Assembly: GCA_016713425.1 (NCBI GenBank)
Contig: JADJPE010000005.1
Location: 4,686,501-4,750,500 of the forward strand
Source: Deltaproteobacteria bacterium
GTDB lineage: Bacteria > Myxococcota > Kuafuiibacteriia > Kuafuiibacteriales > Kuafuiibacteriaceae
DNA: 64,000 bases
Direction: 5' to 3'
The position numbers were made by a program, and so were the translations under genes. The notes below the pieces were generated by a model. It was not told where the DNA came from, searched no databases, and was given only the letters and a program-made list of their open reading frames with translations. This document shows, piece by piece, positions 17,399 through 26,831 of the stretch (position 1 is its first letter; every line of letters begins with the position of its first letter).

Positions 17399-18121
17399 AT
17401 GACGACGGTGCGACCTTTCTTCAACGCCCTCGCGGTGGGGGGGCTTACGACCGCCTGGTCGAGCTTGGCGCTCGGTGTGTTGCCGCTTCGGAACCCGAGG
17501 GCCACCGGATGGGTCGCGAAACGATGGGCACAGTCGGTGCTGTCTACTTGCGGCGTGGAGGTTTTGGCGACGGGTCTCGACCAGCCCTTCGATGCGCCGT
17601 CGTATTTGGTGATGGCAAATCATGTGAGTCTCTTCGATGTGCCGGCGCTCTATGCCGTCATGCCTTTCGAGATGAAAGCGATCGCGAAGAAGGAGCTCAC
17701 GTACATTCCGGTCTTCGGCTGGGCGCTTGCGCTCGGTGGCGCGGTGGTGGTGGACCGGAAGAGTCGAGCGCGGGCGATCGCGTCGATCGATCGGGCCGCA
17801 GAGACGATTCGCGCGGGGCAGAGTGTCCTGATGTTCCCCGAAGGTACGCGGAGTACGACGGGGACTTTGGGCTCGCTCAAGAAGGGCCCGTTTCACTTGG
17901 CGCTTGCGGCGCGGGTCCCAATCCTGCCGGTTGGACTTCGGGGTACGGCCGCGGTTCTTGCGAAAGGTGATTGGCGCGTGCATCCGGGAACGATCCAACT
18001 CGCGGTGGGAAACCCTATTTTTACAGAGGATCGCGAGGATTCGGAGGCCGGTCGCGCCGCGCTTTCGGCGGAGGTCGCAGAAACTTTGGGACAACTGGCG
18101 TCGATGCGGAATCGAAGTTGA
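17399..18121 (+). CDS. plsC: 1-acyl-sn-glycerol-3-phosphate acyltransferase
   Basis: PlsC-type acyltransferase that adds the second acyl chain to make phosphatidic acid at the inner membrane. The catalytic box NHVSLFD and the substrate box FPEGTRS are both present, with an N-terminal hydrophobic segment. ATG 17399 is preceded by GAAGAGGG; an earlier in-frame start at 17330 lies within truA and is less likely. 240 residues, normal for the family. Confidence 0.92.
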   Translation: MTTVRPFFNALAVGGLTTAWSSLALGVLPLRNPRATGWVAKRWAQSVLSTCGVEVLATGLDQPFDAPSYLVMANHVSLFDVPALYAVMPFEMKAIAKKELTYIPVFGWALALGGAVVVDRKSRARAIASIDRAAETIRAGQSVLMFPEGTRSTTGTLGSLKKGPFHLALAARVPILPVGLRGTAAVLAKGDWRVHPGTIQLAVGNPIFTEDREDSEAGRAALSAEVAETLGQLASMRNRS

Positions 18122-18146
18122 CAGGTGCGTTCGGCAACCCTAGTTA
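18118..18146 (+). promoter_or_regulatory. Sigma-70-type promoter for rplM-rpsI
   Basis: TTGACA (18118-18123), a 17-bp spacer and TAGTTA (18141-18146). The predicted start of transcription is about four bases before the rplM ATG at 18157, so the transcript may be nearly leaderless; no purine-rich ribosome site is seen. Confidence 0.55.
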
Positions 18147-18156
18147 ACGTCCTCCA

Positions 18157-18657
18157 ATGTCCGAAGGTGATAAGAAATCTGGCGGCATGCCGGCGATCGT
18201 GAACCAGCGACCTACCCAGCACTGGGGGCGTGACCGGCACGAGCGCAAATGGCTTCAAGTGGACGCGAAGGGCCAGACGGTCGGGCGTTTGTCGACGCAG
18301 ATCGCGTCCTTGTTGCGTGGCAAGCACAAGCCCACGTTCACGCCGTTCGATGACGTCGGCGACTTCGTGGTGGTGATCAACGCCCAGGATGTTGTCTTTC
18401 GGGGCAACAACAAAGTGGGCAAGAAGATGTACTACAAGCACACCGGATACCGTGGAGGCCTGAAGAGCCGAACGGCGCAGGTGATGCTGAACGAGAGTCC
18501 GCACAAGGTGCTTGAGCTCGCGATTCGCGGAATGATTCCGCGTGGCGCGCTCGGCAATCGGATGATGAAGAAGCTGAAGATCTACGCGGGGCCCGAGCAT
18601 CCTCACAAGGCTCAATGCCCAGAGATCTACCAGCCCAAAGGCAGTGAGAGTCGATAG
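18157..18657 (+). CDS. rplM: 50S ribosomal protein L13
   Basis: Ribosomal protein L13 of the large subunit. The motifs RKWLQVDAKGQTVGRLST, HKPTFTPFDDVGDFVVVINA and GMIPRGALGNRMMKKLKIY are characteristic. It has 166 residues, with an N-terminal extension of about 20 residues compared with the 142-residue E. coli form. It is followed six bases later by rpsI, the universal partner. Confidence 0.97.
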   Translation: MSEGDKKSGGMPAIVNQRPTQHWGRDRHERKWLQVDAKGQTVGRLSTQIASLLRGKHKPTFTPFDDVGDFVVVINAQDVVFRGNNKVGKKMYYKHTGYRGGLKSRTAQVMLNESPHKVLELAIRGMIPRGALGNRMMKKLKIYAGPEHPHKAQCPEIYQPKGSESR

Positions 18658-18663
18658 GAACGA

Positions 18664-19065
18664 ATGATGAGCAAGGCCGCCGAAGAGCACTACGCCACGG
18701 GCAGACGAAAAGAAGCGGTCGCCCGCGTGAGGATCCGCCCTGGAACAGGCAAGATCTTCGTGAACCATCGTCCATTGGACAACTACTTCCCGCGCGAGAC
18801 GCTGAAGATGATGCTTCGGCAACCTCTTGAGCTGACCGAAACGGATGGCCAGTGGGATGTGCGCATCAACGTGGCCGGGGGTGGATTGTCGGGTCAGGCC
18901 GGCGCGATTCGCCACGGACTTTCGCGTGCAATTGCGTTGGCGAGCCCAGACAAGCGACCCGCCTTGAAGAAAGCTGGGTTCTTGACCCGCGATGCACGGC
19001 AGGTTGAGCGCAAGAAGTACGGTCAGCCCGGCGCTCGCAAGCGTTTCCAGTTCTCGAAACGCTAA
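18664..19065 (+). CDS. rpsI: 30S ribosomal protein S9
   Basis: Ribosomal protein S9; the C-terminal tail ending in FSKR reaches the decoding P site. Motifs YATGRRKEAVARVRI, GGGLSGQAGAIRHG and RDARQVERKKYG are conserved. Two adjacent ATG codons (18664 and 18667) are possible starts. It forms an operon with rplM. Confidence 0.97.
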   Translation: MMSKAAEEHYATGRRKEAVARVRIRPGTGKIFVNHRPLDNYFPRETLKMMLRQPLELTETDGQWDVRINVAGGGLSGQAGAIRHGLSRAIALASPDKRPALKKAGFLTRDARQVERKKYGQPGARKRFQFSKR

Positions 19066-19149
19066 AGAATTCAGTCCTCCTCCTCCCGTACGATTCGGTT
19101 CTCGTCCGCGAGAGGCGTGCCTGCGGGACTCGAGTGTACGGCTTTCCCG

Positions 19150-20874
19150 ATGGGAAACGTTCGAGATCTCTTTCTCCTCTGCTGCGGTTTCTTGGCGTTC
19201 TCCGCGCCTACGGATGCGCGAGGCGGTCCAGTGGGGCGCGGGAGCCGAGGGCATTTCGCCTCTTTGACTCCGCTTACGCTTGAAGATCTGTACGCGAAGC
19301 GGATGCGCTTTTCGGATGGCGAGCCCATGATTTCGGTGGGCATTTCAGCCGGACTCGATGCGGTCACGCTCAAAGCGGATGGCCCGACGCGCGTCATGGT
19401 CGAGGAGGGCGGCGTACCCAAGACCGTCTACGCGCCCCCTGAGACCGCGTTCTCGATCCGTCCGATCAGCGCACATCCGGCGACGCTTCGGTATTGGGCG
19501 ACGGTCGATACCGTGCCCTACGGCGATGGGGCTCGGCTTAGGGCGACGAGTGAGGTCTGGCGTGCGCGCGGCTTTCGCGTGTCGTCGTTTGTCGTTGGGA
19601 CGATCGTCGCGCTGCGCGGGAACGTGCTCGACACCCGCGAGCAGCGCGTCGTCGTCGGCGGCGTCGACCGGGAAGCGCAGATCAACGCCCTCATCGCCGA
19701 TGTCTTCAAGGCGCACGCTGTTCGCGCGACGGTTCACGTTGAGCTTGTTTCGTTGCCCGGTGGGATTCTTGGCGTGTTTGACGAGCGAGGTCGCGCCCTC
19801 CATCAGGCCAATGACGTGGTCTTCTTCGGGACCGTTGAAGGCGGGCTCATCGAGGTCGGCGCGGCGTCCAAAACCGCAAGATCGAGATCGCGCCGGCGTC
19901 GGCCGCGCTTCTGGGGAAACGTATACGTGACGTTTGACGCGGCGGGACGACTGGCGGTCGTGAATTCGGTGGGGGCCGAGGCTCTTTTGGCGGGGCTTGT
20001 GCCGGCCGAGATGTTTGCGACCGCGCCCCTGGAGGCGCTCAAGGCGCAGGCGGTGACGGCGCGCGGCGAGATCTTCAGTAAGCTTGGGCACCGACATTTT
20101 GGTGAGCCTTTCCATCTTTGCAGCGATCAGCACTGCCAGATGTATCAGGGTGCGGGTCAGGAGCGACCGTCGACGACGCGGGCTGTTCGGGAGACGAAGG
20201 GGCTGCTTGCGGTACGGCCTTCCGCGGGTCGGGCTCGGGGTCGACCACTCGAACTGGTCGACTCCGTCTATTCGGCCGTGTGCGGCGGGTTCTCGGAAGC
20301 GAACGAGATCGTCTGGGACCATCATCCCTCCAAGAGCCTGCGGCCGCGTCTCGATGGATTGGCTTCGGATCCGGCGCTGGCGCCGTTCGCGGAGGGACTC
20401 ACGGAGGCCAACATTCGAGCCTGGGTTTCATCCTATCCCCCGACCGATTGTGCCCGGTCGAGCTTTGCCCAGGCTGACAAGTTTCGCTGGCGCAAGACCT
20501 GGAATCGCGCGGAGCTCGACCGGTTCATTGCGCCGCTGGGCGTGGGTGAGCTCAAAGACTTGGAGGTGCTCGGGCGGGGACCAGGCGGGCGTGTGACGGG
20601 GCTTCGCGTGGTTGGGACCCGGGGCGAGGCGAACGTGCTCCACGAGCTCCCGGTGCGAAAGTTGTTCGGCGATCTAAGGAGCGGAATGTTCGTGCTCGAT
20701 GTGGAGCGCGACGCGCAAGGCGGCATCGTGACGGTCTCTTTCCTGGGTGGGGGCTGGGGGCATGGGGTTGGGATGTGCCAGGTCGGTGCGATTGGGCGTG
20801 CCGAGCGCGGGCAGTCATTTCGGCAGATTCTGAAGCACTACTATTCGGGTGCGGTCGTGCGGCGCATCTACTGA
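19150..20874 (+). CDS. Secreted SpoIID/LytB-domain protein
   Basis: Exported protein with a SpoIID/LytB domain, a family that cleaves denuded peptidoglycan glycan strands or enhances amidases. A signal peptide (MGNVRDLFLLCCGFLAFSA) favours the ATG at 19150 over the GTG at 19117. The domain spans about residues 250-574, with LVPAEMFATAPLEALKAQAV, the conserved cysteine-containing SAVCGGFSE and the C-terminal GGGWGHGVGMCQVGA followed by ILKHYYSGA. The N-terminal third is not recognised. It is transcribed alone. Confidence 0.9.
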   Translation: MGNVRDLFLLCCGFLAFSAPTDARGGPVGRGSRGHFASLTPLTLEDLYAKRMRFSDGEPMISVGISAGLDAVTLKADGPTRVMVEEGGVPKTVYAPPETAFSIRPISAHPATLRYWATVDTVPYGDGARLRATSEVWRARGFRVSSFVVGTIVALRGNVLDTREQRVVVGGVDREAQINALIADVFKAHAVRATVHVELVSLPGGILGVFDERGRALHQANDVVFFGTVEGGLIEVGAASKTARSRSRRRRPRFWGNVYVTFDAAGRLAVVNSVGAEALLAGLVPAEMFATAPLEALKAQAVTARGEIFSKLGHRHFGEPFHLCSDQHCQMYQGAGQERPSTTRAVRETKGLLAVRPSAGRARGRPLELVDSVYSAVCGGFSEANEIVWDHHPSKSLRPRLDGLASDPALAPFAEGLTEANIRAWVSSYPPTDCARSSFAQADKFRWRKTWNRAELDRFIAPLGVGELKDLEVLGRGPGGRVTGLRVVGTRGEANVLHELPVRKLFGDLRSGMFVLDVERDAQGGIVTVSFLGGGWGHGVGMCQVGAIGRAERGQSFRQILKHYYSGAVVRRIY

Positions 20875-20900
20875 ACCTACGAAGCCTGCTCTAGGCGCAC

Positions 20901-21476
20901 TTATCGGCGCCCCTCTTCGGGTTTCGATTCAAGCGTCTTGAGCGCGCGGTCGAGCGCGTGTCGAGCCTCGCGAGATCGCTTGGCGCCGTCATCGCGGTGG
21001 CGGTCGTAGAGGAGCGCGTAGGCGCGGAGGAGGGCTTCGATCTCGCTCGAAGCCAGCGCGAGATCACGCACCGCCGGGTTCTCTTGGCCGTCGGCGTCGA
21101 GGCCGCAGCGCGCGGAGATGTTGAGGCGCTCGACTTCGAAGGGGAGAGCGATGGTTCGCCAATCAGGCATGTTGGCTTCGTTGGCCACCGATTGGGCGAA
21201 GAGCGCGCTTGCGCTCTTCCTGATTTGCAGCTCGAGCTTCTCGAGGTCGTCCGCGCAGGCCCGGAGTGCGCGAACATCTGCGGCGCCGTGGTGTTCTTCG
21301 ACGGACGCGGACGGGAGGCGATCGAGTGTTCGGACGATGCCCCGCAAGAAAAGACTGACGAGGGCGAGAATGGCCACGCCGAAGAGTATGCCGACCAGCC
21401 GACGGTAGGGTCGATTCTGGCGCCGTTCCTCATCGATCGCGTTCGAGATCTTCGCGGCATCGTCGTCGCTCGACAT
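20901..21476 (-). CDS. Small membrane-anchored hypothetical protein
   Basis: A 191-residue protein with one transmembrane helix near residues 25-45 (LVGILFGVAILALVSLFLRG) and a mostly helical, charged C-terminal domain containing two cysteines. The start at 21476 has GAAGGA four bases upstream. It is not recognised. It ends the minus-strand series that begins with the Ser/Thr kinase at 28765 and probably sits at the cytoplasmic membrane. Confidence 0.65.
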   Translation of the reverse strand: MSSDDDAAKISNAIDEERRQNRPYRRLVGILFGVAILALVSLFLRGIVRTLDRLPSASVEEHHGAADVRALRACADDLEKLELQIRKSASALFAQSVANEANMPDWRTIALPFEVERLNISARCGLDADGQENPAVRDLALASSEIEALLRAYALLYDRHRDDGAKRSREARHALDRALKTLESKPEEGRR

Positions 21477-21577
21477 GGCGTCCTTCGGGTTACCGTGCCG
21501 GCACATGCAAAGCTAGTGCTGCGCGGCGGTGCCGCGTAGTCCTGGGGCACTTCTCCCGGTCATTTGGCGCGCGCGCG

Positions 21578-23326
21578 TCACAAGGCGCTTGGCGCGATGG
21601 CTCTGAAATGGCCGAGGTCGTCGGTATGCGCCTCGCCAATGGATATCACGCGGCCATCGACGGGCAGGAACAGCTCGACGCTCGCGTCGGGAATGCCTTC
21701 TTCTGTGTTTGCGTCCCGGACGAGCCCCTCGACGGTGACCCCGCCCACGAGCGCGATGGTCGGAGAAACAACGCGTTCGACGTCCGGCACTGTGTAGGTG
21801 ACGAAGCGCTGGGCTTGGGTCCGCATGGCGGCCGACGGGGTGGTGTCGTCGGCAGGCGCGGGTGGTGCCTCGACCCGAACCAGGTACCGGCCGGGTTCGG
21901 CGAGGATCATGTACCGGCCCTCGGTGGTGGTTGTGGCGGGTACGGGCGATGCGAGCGCACTCTCGCCAAGCGGAATGAGGTCCACTCGGGCGCCTTCAAC
22001 GGGCATGCCTAGATCCGACTCAATCAGGCCTTCCACCATGACTTTGGGCGGCAGGACGAGCGATTCATTCGTCGGCTCGGTGGTCGGTTCTGCGCTCGGT
22101 CCGGAGAAGTTGAGTGTCTGTTGCATCGCGCGGAAAGGTGAGCTTCGAGGAGGCGTAACCGTGAGCGCGTACTTCGTGCGGAAAAGCGCCACCGCTTGAG
22201 GTGCTCCGCCACCGCTGTCTTCGTCGAAGCGCAAGAAGCCCTCGGCGTCCGTTAGGCCTTCGAGCCGGTGGAGTGCAGGGCGCCCTTCCGGGGTCCGTGT
22301 GGCGGTGAGCGTGACCTTGGCTGCAGCGACGTCCGCTTCGGTGGCCTCAGACCTCGGGTTGGTCTTGCGGCCCACGACGCGAATGACGACTTCTTGCGCG
22401 CTTGGAGTCGGTGTCTCGCTTGGTGCCTCGAGGGCGAGGTCTTTGGTGCGGTCCTCGCGTCCGACGACGATGGTTTCGCGAAACGACCAGGCAGGACGGC
22501 CGCTCACGCGGGGAGGGACGGCGGTGAGCTCAAACTCGGTGTCGTCCGACGCGGGGAGGAGGACTTCGTAGTGCCCATCGGCGTCGGCAACGGCGATGGT
22601 TGACGCAAGGCCGGAGGACGCAGCCCTTGCCTGCACCTCTGCGTTCGGTACAGGCGTCGCCGGGTCCCCTCGCCGATGCACACGACCGGTGAGCCGGCGA
22701 TAGCAAAGAGGCGCGCTTGTGTCGCTGCATCCGCGGACTGGGAGCTCGAAAGTCTTTACGAGCACCTCGTCCGTGGCGCGCACGGTGAAGCCCGTGAAGT
22801 CGAAAGCGGGTCGATCATCCCGGGTTGGGGAGAGTCGAACGGTGTATGTGCCTTCGAGTAGGCGAAGGCGAGTCCGGACACCGGCGAGTAGGTAGCCGGA
22901 AACATCCACTTCGCGGCCAGCAATGCGCGGATGGCCGAGGATGGTAACGTGGGCCGCCACCGTGGCGCCCGAAGCCTCGGGATCGCGGAGGTCCGCGTCG
23001 TAGAGCGTGGGCTTCACCATTCGCACCTCAAAGGGCGAAGCCGTGATGGTCGCGTTGACAACCTGGGTTCTGCGATAGACGGAATCGGCGGGGGGCGTGA
23101 TCTCGAGGCCAACCCCACTTTCGATGCGCGTCGAACCCGGTAGCCTGCACTCGAGCGCAATGCATATCTCGGGGGTCGGGCAGTCGTCCGTTGTGCGGCA
23201 GGGGGTACCGGCTTGCCCGAAGCTGCCTCGACTGTCGCTGCTGCCCGCGGCGCAGCCGATGATCGAAAGAAGCAGGAACGGTGGTATTTGCACCCGCCAA
23301 CCGGAGTGGCCCTCTAGGTACCGCAT
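21578..23326 (-). CDS. Lipoprotein with carboxypeptidase-regulatory-like (CNA-B-type) repeats
   Basis: A 582-residue exported lipoprotein: hydrophobic leader and lipobox LSIIGC at about residues 19-25. A cysteine-rich segment (about residues 43-60, CRTTDDCPTPEICI) of a type common in Myxococcota lipoproteins follows. The rest is beta-sandwich repeats of the carboxypeptidase-regulatory-like kind, recognisable from recurring DADGHYEV, TTEGRYMI and DDLGHFRA turns. It probably forms a cell-surface or periplasmic stalk. It overlaps the upstream lipoprotein gene by 13 bases, so both are in one transcript. Confidence 0.8.
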   Translation of the reverse strand: MRYLEGHSGWRVQIPPFLLLSIIGCAAGSSDSRGSFGQAGTPCRTTDDCPTPEICIALECRLPGSTRIESGVGLEITPPADSVYRRTQVVNATITASPFEVRMVKPTLYDADLRDPEASGATVAAHVTILGHPRIAGREVDVSGYLLAGVRTRLRLLEGTYTVRLSPTRDDRPAFDFTGFTVRATDEVLVKTFELPVRGCSDTSAPLCYRRLTGRVHRRGDPATPVPNAEVQARAASSGLASTIAVADADGHYEVLLPASDDTEFELTAVPPRVSGRPAWSFRETIVVGREDRTKDLALEAPSETPTPSAQEVVIRVVGRKTNPRSEATEADVAAAKVTLTATRTPEGRPALHRLEGLTDAEGFLRFDEDSGGGAPQAVALFRTKYALTVTPPRSSPFRAMQQTLNFSGPSAEPTTEPTNESLVLPPKVMVEGLIESDLGMPVEGARVDLIPLGESALASPVPATTTTEGRYMILAEPGRYLVRVEAPPAPADDTTPSAAMRTQAQRFVTYTVPDVERVVSPTIALVGGVTVEGLVRDANTEEGIPDASVELFLPVDGRVISIGEAHTDDLGHFRAIAPSAL

Positions 23327-23931
23327 CCCGCATCCTCCACGAAATGAAACGCCCAGCGGATCTCCACGACATTGAACGCGGGGCCATTTTCGTTGTCTTC
23401 GATCTCCCCGAGATTCGTGACCTCCTCGGCGTCGTAGATGCTGGGATCAGGAACGCGCCATCGTGTCCTCGGCGCGTCGTCGTCGGCGGTCTCTTCGACG
23501 CCGTCGGTGACGAACAACGAGAGGACGCCGAACTCAGCGCCTCGCTGAACGAAGAAGTGCGCCGGGACGGTGCGGAGATCGACGCGTACGCGCGCGATCT
23601 TTCCTCCCGCGGTCCGCGCATTTCGCGGCGGATCATCTTGAATATGCAAGCGTTCGGACGTTCCGTTGTTTGCGACCCATCGGAAGCTCAGATACGGGCT
23701 GTCGTCGTCACGCGCCGCTACGCTCACGGAGAAATCGGCGCACGTGGGGCTGACGGCGGTCACCGGTTGGGGCGGGCGCATTGCGTCGTAGTCGATGCGG
23801 GGCGGGGCGTTGACCGTCAGTTGCCGGTCGGCGTCGGGGGGCACCAGGCAGCCGGAGGCGGCGGTGGCGACGCCGACGAGGAGGTGGATCGCGCCCATAC
23901 CGGATCGGGAGCTCAGCACGAAGCGTGCCAT
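23314..23931 (-). CDS. Lipoprotein of unknown function
   Basis: A 205-residue lipoprotein. The start at 23931 gives a clean leader (MARFVLSSRSGMGAIHLLVG) with lipobox AASGC; an upstream in-frame start would place the leader internally. The mature part resembles an Ig-like domain ending in a conserved-looking VVEIRWAFHF strand, but no family is recognised. It overlaps the larger lipoprotein gene and probably contributes to the same surface structure. Confidence 0.7.
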   Translation of the reverse strand: MARFVLSSRSGMGAIHLLVGVATAASGCLVPPDADRQLTVNAPPRIDYDAMRPPQPVTAVSPTCADFSVSVAARDDDSPYLSFRWVANNGTSERLHIQDDPPRNARTAGGKIARVRVDLRTVPAHFFVQRGAEFGVLSLFVTDGVEETADDDAPRTRWRVPDPSIYDAEEVTNLGEIEDNENGPAFNVVEIRWAFHFVEDAGCGT

Positions 23932-24055
23932 CTTGCTGCCCGCCGGGAAGGCCCTCCGGGTCGGCGTGGTTCGAGACGGACGTTCGCGCCGCACTGGGAT
24001 CAGAAAGTCGCGGAGGTCGGTCATAGCCGACTCGGACGCGGGTCCGGATGGCTCG

Positions 24056-25909
24056 TCAATCCGCATCGCCGTCTAGAGGGGCGCCGACGGCGCCGCGGTC
24101 GCGGCGCTCGATGTGGCGAAAAATGGTGCGTGGATCGACTTCGAGATCGCGTGCGGTCTTCGTTCGATTCCCACCATTCATTTCCAGAACTCGCTCGATG
24201 TATTGGCGAGAGAAGCGCTCCTTGGCCTCGGCGAGGGACAAGATCTCGTCCGCGTCATCGGGTCGAAGCTCGAGATCATCCGGGGTCAGAAGCGGGCCGT
24301 CTGCCAGGACGACCGCCTTCTGAATGCGGTTCTGCAGTTGACGAACGTTGCCCGGCCAGCGGTAGCGGCGCATCGCATCGAGACAAGGTTTGCTGAACCC
24401 GGACACCAAACGCCCGTGCTCCTTGCACGCCTCGCTCAGGAAATACTTGGCGAGAAGCTCGACGTCTCCGCCGCGTTCACGTAGCGGAGGAAGCTCGATG
24501 CTGACCACATTGAGTCGGTAGTATAGGTCCTCTCTGAATCGTCCCTCGGCAATCTCTTCTTCCAGGACGCGATTGGTGGCGGCAAGGATCCGAATGTCGA
24601 CTGGAACCTCGCGCCCATCTCCGACCGGCGTGACCTTGTGCTCCTGGAGTGCTCGAAGCAACTTGACTTGCAGGTTTACGGGCAGCTCGCCGATCTCGTC
24701 CAGGAACAGCGTGCCGCCGTTGGCGGCCTGAAAGCGGCCCTCCTTGTTCATCACGGCGCCGGTAAAAGCGCCCTTGACGTGCCCAAAGAGCTCAGACTCT
24801 AGGAGGTTCTCCGGAATGGCGCCGCAGTTGACGACGACGAAGGGGCCGCTCTTCCGGCGGGAACATGCGTGGAGCTCTTTGGCTGCGACCTCTTTGCCCG
24901 TCCCCGTCTCGCCGGTAATCAGCACCGGAACGTCGGTCGTCGCGACCTTGCGGATCCGTCGTCCAATGGCTTGCATGGAGTCAGACGAGCCGATTAGGCG
25001 CCCGAGGCGGTCTGCCTTGAGCTCCGTCTCGAGGGCCTTGTTCACGCGAACGAGGTCCTCGATTCGTTGGGTGTGCGAAAGAAGCAGGCTGGCTTGCGCT
25101 GCGAAGATGGTCATGACATCGAGCGATGCGCTGTCGAAGACATCCGTGGCCTGGTTGTTGCCCACGTACAACACACCCCGCAGCTCGTCTCGGTCGAGGA
25201 TCGGACAGCACATCACCGACAGTACGTTCTGCGCGACGATCGACTCGGAGGCATTGAACTCGCGATCTTGGAGCGCGTCGGCGATAACCAGCGGGGCCCG
25301 AGACTCGATGACTTTTCGGAGGATCGAGTCCGATAGGCCGCCGAGCGAAAGCTGGACCCGCTGACGGTCGATGTTGCGCGCGGCCCGGACAACCGGCTGG
25401 CCCCCGGCGTCGAGGAGAATCAGAAAGCCTTTGTCGGCGCCGGTAAGCTCAATGACGCTGTCAAGAATCGACTCGACGAGCGTCTCGGTCGAATCGTTTG
25501 CGAGCAAACGGATGGCGAACTCGTGCACATGGCGGAAAGCCGAGACGAGCTCGACGGTCACGCCGGCCGGGGCGCCAGGGACGGGCAGCGCGCGAAGGCT
25601 GCTCGCGCGTGGCTGGGGCGCATCCTCGTCCCGCTCGAAGAACTCGAAAGAGATCTCCCCGAAGCGGGCGGTGTCGTGGTCCTTGAGTACGCGGCGGCGT
25701 TCGCGCCGCCCGTTGACGGTTAGGTCACGGAGCAATGCGACGAGCACGAACTGAGCACCTTCGCGCACGATCTGGACGTGCGCGGGTTCAAGACCTGCCT
25801 GGTCCACTTGGACGTCTGCCTCCGGGCTGGAACCGACGGTGGTGATAGGTCGAACCAGCTTAACGACCCACGGTGTTCTTCCGGGGGCTTCGATCAGAAT
25901 CGTCGCCAC
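24056..25909 (-). CDS. FHA-GAF sigma-54-dependent transcriptional activator
   Basis: Enhancer-binding protein of 617 residues: FHA domain (about 1-95), GAF sensor domain (about 130-290), AAA+ sigma-54 interaction domain (about 320-550) and a C-terminal Fis-type helix-turn-helix (about 575-615). Walker A is GETGTGKE, the sigma-54 contact loop GAFTGA is intact and Walker B is GGTLFLDE. FHA domains bind phosphothreonine, so the Ser/Thr kinase encoded upstream on the same strand is a likely input. It starts at GTG 25909 with GAGGTGG upstream. It probably controls promoters of the -24/-12 type. Confidence 0.93.
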   Translation of the reverse strand: MATILIEAPGRTPWVVKLVRPITTVGSSPEADVQVDQAGLEPAHVQIVREGAQFVLVALLRDLTVNGRRERRRVLKDHDTARFGEISFEFFERDEDAPQPRASSLRALPVPGAPAGVTVELVSAFRHVHEFAIRLLANDSTETLVESILDSVIELTGADKGFLILLDAGGQPVVRAARNIDRQRVQLSLGGLSDSILRKVIESRAPLVIADALQDREFNASESIVAQNVLSVMCCPILDRDELRGVLYVGNNQATDVFDSASLDVMTIFAAQASLLLSHTQRIEDLVRVNKALETELKADRLGRLIGSSDSMQAIGRRIRKVATTDVPVLITGETGTGKEVAAKELHACSRRKSGPFVVVNCGAIPENLLESELFGHVKGAFTGAVMNKEGRFQAANGGTLFLDEIGELPVNLQVKLLRALQEHKVTPVGDGREVPVDIRILAATNRVLEEEIAEGRFREDLYYRLNVVSIELPPLRERGGDVELLAKYFLSEACKEHGRLVSGFSKPCLDAMRRYRWPGNVRQLQNRIQKAVVLADGPLLTPDDLELRPDDADEILSLAEAKERFSRQYIERVLEMNGGNRTKTARDLEVDPRTIFRHIERRDRGAVGAPLDGDAD

Positions 25910-25976
25910 AGCGCCACCTCATATCACCTCGGACCTGTTTGGTAACCGGACGAATCCGGCTATCTCGTGCCCGTCC

Positions 25977-26831
25977 TCAGGTGCCCGTTGTCGGCTCGAT
26001 GTGTGCGACGTATTCATCGAAGGTCAGCCAGCCGTGGATGGTGCTCGTGACCCACGAGGTGACGAGGACCGACAGCCCTATGTACTGAACGGCGAGCGCC
26101 CGAGTGCGGGCGGCGCCTGACTGAGGCGTGCAGGAGACGACGGGTTCGCGGGCGAGGCAATGGGGTTGCCCGAGCGCGAAGCCGAGGATGTTGGCCGCGA
26201 GTCCCGCGATCTGAGTGCCCAGGTATACGCTGCCCCACTCGGGTTCCTCCATCAGGAACTGGGGGGCACCACCTGGGAGGAAGACCAGCGCGCGGCTGGG
26301 AAGGACGATCGTTTGGATGGTGGGTGGGTCGACGTTGGGTCGGGCGGGGACGCCGAGCGGCGTCTCTCCGCGTTCGGCGAGCACGGTGTTGAGCACGTCG
26401 TGCATTTGCTCTCGCACCGCCTCGAAGGCGGCGATGACACTCGGGGGGATCGCGAACGGGTCCAGCTTATGCTTCGGGTCGAGCCTCAGGATCTGCTCGA
26501 ACTCACGGGTCGCGTCCTCGGTGCGGTTCAGAAGAAAGAGGCTCACGCCTTGGAGTAGCCGCGCTTCGACTTCGAGCGAACGGTCGGGAATCTTGGTCGG
26601 ATTGAGCAGCGGCGTGAGGAGCTCGACGACCTTTGCGAAGTCCCGGTACTCGAAGGCGGCGCGTGCAACGGCGATCTCCGATGCGCCGGGCGCGGCTTCC
26701 GCGCGAACTTCGACGGCCCAGGCCCAGGAGCCACCGACGGCGAGGGACAACAACAACACGTGAAGGCCGATGACCCCGCGCCAGCTGTGGCGAAAGCCGG
26801 GTCGACGTTCGGGTGGAAGCCATTGCTTCAT
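25977..26831 (-). CDS. TPR-containing membrane protein
   Basis: A 284-residue protein with an N-terminal membrane anchor or signal (hydrophobic stretch LHVLLLSLAVGGSWAWA), a tetratricopeptide-like region (about residues 45-130: ARAAFEYRDFAKVVELL, LLNRTEDATREFEQIL) and two further hydrophobic segments near the C-terminus. The start at 26831 overlaps the kinase stop as ATGA, showing translational coupling with the Ser/Thr kinase. Molecular function is not known; an envelope-anchored scaffold is plausible. Confidence 0.75.
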   Translation of the reverse strand: MKQWLPPERRPGFRHSWRGVIGLHVLLLSLAVGGSWAWAVEVRAEAAPGASEIAVARAAFEYRDFAKVVELLTPLLNPTKIPDRSLEVEARLLQGVSLFLLNRTEDATREFEQILRLDPKHKLDPFAIPPSVIAAFEAVREQMHDVLNTVLAERGETPLGVPARPNVDPPTIQTIVLPSRALVFLPGGAPQFLMEEPEWGSVYLGTQIAGLAANILGFALGQPHCLAREPVVSCTPQSGAARTRALAVQYIGLSVLVTSWVTSTIHGWLTFDEYVAHIEPTTGT

